Shown here: positions 60,145 through 64,000 of the stretch, in pieces
Numbering within the stretch: the stretch's first letter is position 1
Layout: every line of letters starts with the position of its first letter
Assembly (NCBI RefSeq): GCF_024807225.1
Contig: NZ_JANUCO010000001.1
Coordinates: 496,001-560,000, forward strand
Length of the DNA stretch: 64,000 nucleotides
Direction: 5' to 3'
From: Chryseobacterium ginsenosidimutans
GTDB lineage: Bacteria; Bacteroidota; Bacteroidia; Flavobacteriales; Weeksellaceae
Program-made: the position numbers and the translations under genes
The notes under the pieces: generated by a model
The model's database searches: none
What the model was told of the DNA's origin: nothing
The model's input: the letters and a program-made list of their open reading frames with translations, nothing else

Positions 60145-60769
60145 TTTTTATCGTCTCTAAATTTTCTAAAATTTGTTTGTTTAAATTTTCCAAAGAAATT
60201 CCCTTTATTTCCGAAACTTTCTGATACAATTCTTCGATATTGAAATCTTCATTGTCCGTTTCTAAAAATATCTTGTCTAAAGGAGTACTTTTCAAAGTAT
60301 TTTGCAAAGATAAATTATACAAAACCGCTTTTCCAAAACTCAGATAAAAATTATTTTTAAGCAGGTCTTTTGCAATGTTCTCTTTTTTATTAAAACCATG
60401 AATAATCATCGGCTGTTCCGCATGTTTTTTAAAAGAAATCACTTCATAAAATTTTCTTACACAATGAATAATGATCGGTTTTTTTAATTCATTGGCAATT
60501 TTAATCTGTTTTAAAAAAATTTCCCCCTGAATTTTAAGATCAGTCTTTACAATAGAATCTAAACCGCATTCTCCAATCGCAAAACAATTTTCTGTAACAT
60601 TTGAACGCAACCAATCGAATTGATTTTCAATATTGTTAACATCAATATCTTTCGGATGAATCCCGATGGAATAGGGAAAATCTTCCGGACAGCTTTCCAA
60701 ATCGAGATTGTAGATTCCGTACGAGATATTTTTTTTATGATGATGAAAATCGAAAAATTGCATTTTCAA
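60137..60769 (-). CDS. TatD-family hydrolase
   Basis: 210 residues, somewhat shorter than typical TatD (about 260). The opening FFDFHHH holds the first His motif, with CGLDS and PIIIHCVRKFYE for metal ligands and FLETDNEDF near the end. It is a metal-dependent hydrolase, possibly a DNase or a tRNA-related enzyme. The loss of part of the C-terminal region may narrow its activity. It overlaps tcdA by 8 bases. Confidence 0.8.
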   Translation of the reverse strand: MKMQFFDFHHHKKNISYGIYNLDLESCPEDFPYSIGIHPKDIDVNNIENQFDWLRSNVTENCFAIGECGLDSIVKTDLKIQGEIFLKQIKIANELKKPIIIHCVRKFYEVISFKKHAEQPMIIHGFNKKENIAKDLLKNNFYLSFGKAVLYNLSLQNTLKSTPLDKIFLETDNEDFNIEELYQKVSEIKGISLENLNKQILENLETIKNG

Positions 60770-60859
60770 AAGTACTATTAATTTAGAATTAATGTAAATT
60801 TCTTAAACGAACGTTTATAAATCTGTTAAAAATTTCTTAACTTTACTCAAAGTCACTGC

Positions 60860-61489
60860 ATGAAGAAAAAATTTACAGAAAAACAAATCCATATTTTAGA
60901 CATTGCCGAAGAGCTCATTGCAAAAAAAGGCTACGAAGGCACATCCGTGAGAGACATCTGTTCCAAAGCGAATATCAACGTCGCGATGATCTCTTATTAT
61001 TTTGGTTCCAAAGAAAAAATGATGTCTTATCTGTATCAGTACAGAGTATTGAAAACCAGAGAAAATTTTTCAGAATTTGCTGATACCATCAAAGACGGAA
61101 AACCCGAAATGCAGCTGAAAGAAATTATTAAATATATTGTTGCTCAGTTATTTAAGTATAATTATTTTCACGGGTTTGTCACTCAGGAACTTCGTCACAC
61201 AGAAAATTTGAAAGATGAGCTGCTCGATTTTTATCAGTTATTTGTCAAAAAATTAGATGATGTTATAAAAAAAGGCGTGGCTTCCGGAGTTTTTACGTTT
61301 ACTCCAAAACCTGAAGATATTCTGACAACGATTATTGGCTCTACATTATTTGTTATCCGCAACAGAAATTTTTATGAATTGTATGTTCCGAATAAAAACG
61401 AAGAAACCTATTCGAAAGAAGCCGAAAAAAAAGTAAGAATGAATCTTTTAATGAGCGTTTTTGCAATTTTGGGATACGCTGCAGACTAA
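60860..61489 (+). CDS. TetR/AcrR family transcriptional regulator
   Basis: 209 residues. The HTH (about 8-55) contains LDIAEELIAKKGYEGTSVRDICSKANINVAMISYYFGSKEKM, typical of the family. The C-terminal part is helical and should bind an effector. It is divergent from the TatD-tcdA pair with 90 bp between, which is room for a shared operator; I do not see a clear palindrome. The regulated genes are unknown. Confidence 0.88.
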   Translation: MKKKFTEKQIHILDIAEELIAKKGYEGTSVRDICSKANINVAMISYYFGSKEKMMSYLYQYRVLKTRENFSEFADTIKDGKPEMQLKEIIKYIVAQLFKYNYFHGFVTQELRHTENLKDELLDFYQLFVKKLDDVIKKGVASGVFTFTPKPEDILTTIIGSTLFVIRNRNFYELYVPNKNEETYSKEAEKKVRMNLLMSVFAILGYAAD

Positions 61490-61536
61490 AATTACGTTAA
61501 ATAATCATAAAAAAAAATGTATTGATAAAAAAGTTA

Positions 61537-61544
61537 TATTTTTG
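61537..61544 (+). promoter_or_regulatory. -7 box of bamD-rpoZ-coaBC
   Basis: TATTTTTG (TAnnTTTG), about 49 bases before the bamD ATG at 61593. Confidence 0.55.
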
Positions 61545-61592
61545 CAAATTAGTAAATCGGCCGTGTAATCCGAAAACTGTTGAATTTTTTAT

Positions 61593-62588
61593 ATGAAAAA
61601 ATATATTTTAGGTATTTTTGCTGTAGCGGTAGTAGCATCGTGCGTAAGTAAGCAGGAAAGAGCAATGAAAAGTGCGGATAAGAACCTCATTTTAAAAACT
61701 GCCAATGAAAGTTTTGCTAAAAAGAAATGGAAAAATGCTTTGGCACTTTATGACAGGCTTCCAAATCTTGTTGCAGGAACAGATGATGCTCCGAATGTAG
61801 TTTTCAATTCTGCGTATGCAAATTATTATGACAAAAATTTTAGATTAGCAGGAAATCAATTTAAAAATTTTGCAATAAGTTTTCCTCAGGATAAGAGAAA
61901 AGAAGAGGCTTCATACATGTCGGCTTTATGTTATTATGAAGGATCTATGGACTATAACCTGGATCAGTCTACGACACAATCGGCAATCAATGAGCTTCAG
62001 GATTTCTTGAATAATTACCCTAATTCTGAAAGATCTAAAAATATCAATACTTTAGTTGATGAGTTGTCTTATAAGCTGGAATTCAAAGCGTATGAAAATG
62101 CAAGACAATATTTCAGCATGGGTGAATACAAAGCTGCAAATACGGCATTAGAAAACGTATTGGATGATTTCCCAAGTACGAAACTTCGTCCGAAAATTTA
62201 TGATTATATCGTAAAATCTCGTTACGAATTGGCAACGAAATCTGTATATGATCTTAAAGATGAGCGTATTGAAAGTGCTTTAGCATTTACAAGACAGGTA
62301 GAAAAAGAAATGCCCAATACAGACGTAGCAAAAACAGCTTTGGATATCAGACAAAAACTTGAAAAAGAAAAGAAAGATTTTGTTGTGGTTAAAAAAGAAA
62401 CAGAAGCAAGAATTGCAGTTTTAACTGAAAGACAGAAAAAACAGGTTGCCCAAGTTGCAGAAAAGAACAAAACGGAGCAGCAGATGAAAGATCAGATCGA
62501 TGCTGAGAAGAAAGCAGTGCAGATCCAGAGGGACAGTGCGGCAATTAACACACCTCCGCCGGCGGCGACTTTCAAGATTCAAAGATAA
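61593..62588 (+). CDS. bamD: BamD, outer-membrane assembly lipoprotein
   Basis: 331 residues. The signal peptide ends in lipobox VASC (Cys17). A chain of TPR-like helix pairs (about 25-260) follows, and then a coiled-coil-like basic tail (KKQVAQVAEKNKTEQQMKDQIDAEKKAVQ) that most proteobacterial BamD lack. BamD supports BamA in inserting beta-barrels, here serving the many barrel proteins seen in this window. It begins the bamD-rpoZ-coaBC run found in related genomes. Confidence 0.9.
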   Translation: MKKYILGIFAVAVVASCVSKQERAMKSADKNLILKTANESFAKKKWKNALALYDRLPNLVAGTDDAPNVVFNSAYANYYDKNFRLAGNQFKNFAISFPQDKRKEEASYMSALCYYEGSMDYNLDQSTTQSAINELQDFLNNYPNSERSKNINTLVDELSYKLEFKAYENARQYFSMGEYKAANTALENVLDDFPSTKLRPKIYDYIVKSRYELATKSVYDLKDERIESALAFTRQVEKEMPNTDVAKTALDIRQKLEKEKKDFVVVKKETEARIAVLTERQKKQVAQVAEKNKTEQQMKDQIDAEKKAVQIQRDSAAINTPPPAATFKIQR

Positions 62589-62629
62589 TTCGTAAATTTG
62601 CGAACTTAATTAAAATTAATATTCTCAAA

Positions 62630-62953
62630 ATGAGTGTAAAAGATACAAAAGCAGAAGTAAATACTATTACTTACGATAAGGACAAGATTGAGGACAAAGT
62701 GGGTTCAATCTACGAAGCGATTGTTATCATGGGGAAAAGAGCAGAGCAGATCAATGCAGAAATTCGTACAGAATTGCACAATAAGCTTGATGAATTCGCT
62801 GTTCATAATTCTACATTAGAAGAAGTTTTCGAAAACAGAGAGCAAATTGAAATCTCTAAACATTACGAAAAACTTCCAAAACCAACTTCTATTGCTATCG
62901 AAGAATGGTTAAACGGAGACGTATACTTCAGAAAGACTGAAGAAAGAAAATAA
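62630..62953 (+). CDS. rpoZ: RNA polymerase omega-like subunit (Rpb6 domain)
   Basis: 107 residues, a Bacteroidota-type omega protein. The core GSIYEAIVIMGKRAEQINAEIR matches the Rpb6/omega pattern that grips the beta' subunit. It lies between bamD and coaBC, as in related genomes. The sequence is diverged from E. coli omega; the assignment rests on core motif and position. Confidence 0.8.
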   Translation: MSVKDTKAEVNTITYDKDKIEDKVGSIYEAIVIMGKRAEQINAEIRTELHNKLDEFAVHNSTLEEVFENREQIEISKHYEKLPKPTSIAIEEWLNGDVYFRKTEERK

Positions 62954-62977
62954 AAACATTCGTGTTTTTTATATATG

Positions 62978-63011
62978 AAGGTCATAAAGGAAATCTTTTC
63001 TTTATGACCTT
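62978..63011. terminator. 12-bp hairpin between rpoZ and coaBC
   Basis: AAGGTCATAAAG / CTTTATGACCTT, perfect complements with a 10-nt loop, but the following T run is broken (TTGTTGTTT). It may be a weak terminator or an attenuator that lowers coaBC expression. Confidence 0.5.
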
Positions 63012-63074
63012 TGTTGTTTAAACAGTTTGTGAGAAAAAATAAGTAATTTAGTATTCTTAAAAAATTAAAACTAA

Positions 63075-64000
63075 ATGAGTCTTTCCGGGAAAAAAATTCT
63101 CATTGCGATTTCTGGAGGAATTGCAGCCTACAAAGTACATTTTCTGATCAGAGATTTTGTGAAGAAAGGAGCGGAAGTTCAGGTGATTATGACTCCTGAT
63201 GCAGAACATTTTGTAACCAAACTGAGCATTTCTACTTTGTCTAAAAAGCCTGTCTATACAGAGTTTTACAGCGACAACGGAACCTGGAACAGTCATGTGG
63301 AAATGGCTTTGTGGGCAGATGTAATGGTTGTTGCGCCTTGTACGGCAAATACGTTGTCGAAGATGGTTCATGGGATGTGCAATAATCTGGTTATCGCAAC
63401 GTATATGTCGGCGAAATGTCCTGTGTTTATCGCTCCTGCAATGGATTTGGATATGTATGTGCATCCTTCCACAAAGAAAAATTTGGAACAGGCAGAAAGT
63501 TTCGGACATATTATTATTCCTGCAGAAAATGGAGAATTGGCAAGTGGATTGATCGGGCAGGGCAGAATGTCGGAACCGGGAACTATTGCTAAGACGGTCG
63601 AAGATTTCTTTAATTCAAATATCGAAAAAACGTTAGCCGGAAAAACTATTTTAATCACAGCCGGACCTACTTATGAAGCCATTGATCCCGTAAGATTTAT
63701 CGGGAATCATTCTTCAGGAAAGATGGGGTTTTCTTTGGCAGAAGAGGCTTCAAAGAGAGGTGCGAAAGTTATTTTAATTTCCGGACCGAGTTCGCAAGTT
63801 ATTGACGATAAAAACGTTACTTTACATAAAGTGACTTCAGCAAAAGAAATGTTATCTAAAGTTTTTGAATTTTATGATACAATAGACATCGGAATTGCAA
63901 GTGCAGCAGTAGCAGATTACGCTCCGAAAGAAGTTGCCAAAGAAAAAATTAAAAAGAATGATGATAATTTAACGATCGAACTGGTTAAAAATCCAGATAT
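63075..64000 (+). CDS. coaBC: CoaBC, bifunctional pantothenate pathway enzyme (partial)
   Basis: 308 complete codons, open at the right edge. The first half is phosphopantothenoylcysteine decarboxylase: ISGGIAAYK (flavin), H in SHVEMALWAD, APCTANTLSK and PAMDLDMY. From about residue 193 the ligase part starts (TILITAGPTYEAIDPVRFIGNHSSGKMG), making coenzyme A precursors from phosphopantothenate and cysteine. The C-terminus is outside the window. It follows rpoZ with 121 bp and a hairpin. Confidence 0.95.
   Translation, partial: MSLSGKKILIAISGGIAAYKVHFLIRDFVKKGAEVQVIMTPDAEHFVTKLSISTLSKKPVYTEFYSDNGTWNSHVEMALWADVMVVAPCTANTLSKMVHGMCNNLVIATYMSAKCPVFIAPAMDLDMYVHPSTKKNLEQAESFGHIIIPAENGELASGLIGQGRMSEPGTIAKTVEDFFNSNIEKTLAGKTILITAGPTYEAIDPVRFIGNHSSGKMGFSLAEEASKRGAKVILISGPSSQVIDDKNVTLHKVTSAKEMLSKVFEFYDTIDIGIASAAVADYAPKEVAKEKIKKNDDNLTIELVKNPD

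Overview
The window looks like chromosome of a Chryseobacterium-type member of the Bacteroidota (Flavobacteriia). It is AT-rich. Many genes are preceded by the Bacteroidota -7 promoter box TAnnTTTG with no clear Shine-Dalgarno sequence. Family markers include DUF5686, a MiaE-type tRNA hydroxylase, BlaI/BlaR1 with a TonB-like C-terminus, a BamD/omega/CoaBC cluster, and double-glycine 'MKNLKKL' leader peptides. Most of the content is ordinary core genome, with one insertion sequence and no prophage, CRISPR array or defence island.

Layout. 1-8 kb: 5' end of secA, a sugar-nucleotide epimerase, a DUF2797 protein, a very large AsmA-like protein, a radical SAM protein, a short Cys-rich leader peptide and a divergent secreted protein. 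8-18 kb: 2OG-Fe oxygenase, menD, pabBC, three membrane proteins, an AI-2E-type permease, a VOC protein and uvrB. 18-28 kb: BlaI/BlaR1 sensor pair, PQQ-type sugar dehydrogenase, PLP aminotransferase with an FAD monooxygenase, DUF502, miaE, an acyltransferase and a zinc metallopeptidase. 28-36 kb: rplU-rpmA, two tandem Cys-rich leader peptides sharing an unexplained 5' leader, a DUF5686 outer-membrane protein, a secreted repeat protein, two tRNA-Asn genes and rseP. 36-46 kb: omega-amidase, a sulfur-transfer cluster (thioredoxin, rhodanese, MBL-rhodanese), a HerA-like ATPase, an exonuclease, lysA, and an IS630-family element sitting 3-4 bp upstream of poxB. 46-64 kb: MFS transporter, three TonB-C-like secreted paralogues, miaB, a DUF1016 nuclease carrying in-frame hairpins, a sigma-54 activator, lptE, an acidic repeat protein, rnpA, tcdA, a TatD hydrolase, a TetR regulator and bamD-rpoZ-coaBC (the last runs off the end).

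The strongest global observation is that nine reading-frame breaks all have the same cause. A GAAC (or GTTC on the other strand) expected from the protein family or gene architecture reads GAAAC (GTTTC). They hit VOC, BlaI, BlaR1, the FAD monooxygenase, a small membrane protein, DUF5686, LysA, LptE and the acidic repeat protein. Removing one base restores each frame, and in the BlaI case restores a textbook ATGA stop/start overlap. Because essential genes are hit while A7-A8 runs elsewhere are not, a systematic sequence error is more likely than real pseudogenes. The apparent BlaI-BlaR1 fusion is therefore probably not real.

The most biologically interesting element is the set of three double-glycine-leader, cysteine-rich peptides (7.3, 29.2 and 29.5 kb). 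Two of them share a roughly 80-nt promoter-plus-leader region containing a 31-nt block that is 25/31 identical. The third has the flanks of that region but lacks the middle block. No maturation enzyme or transporter for them lies in the window.
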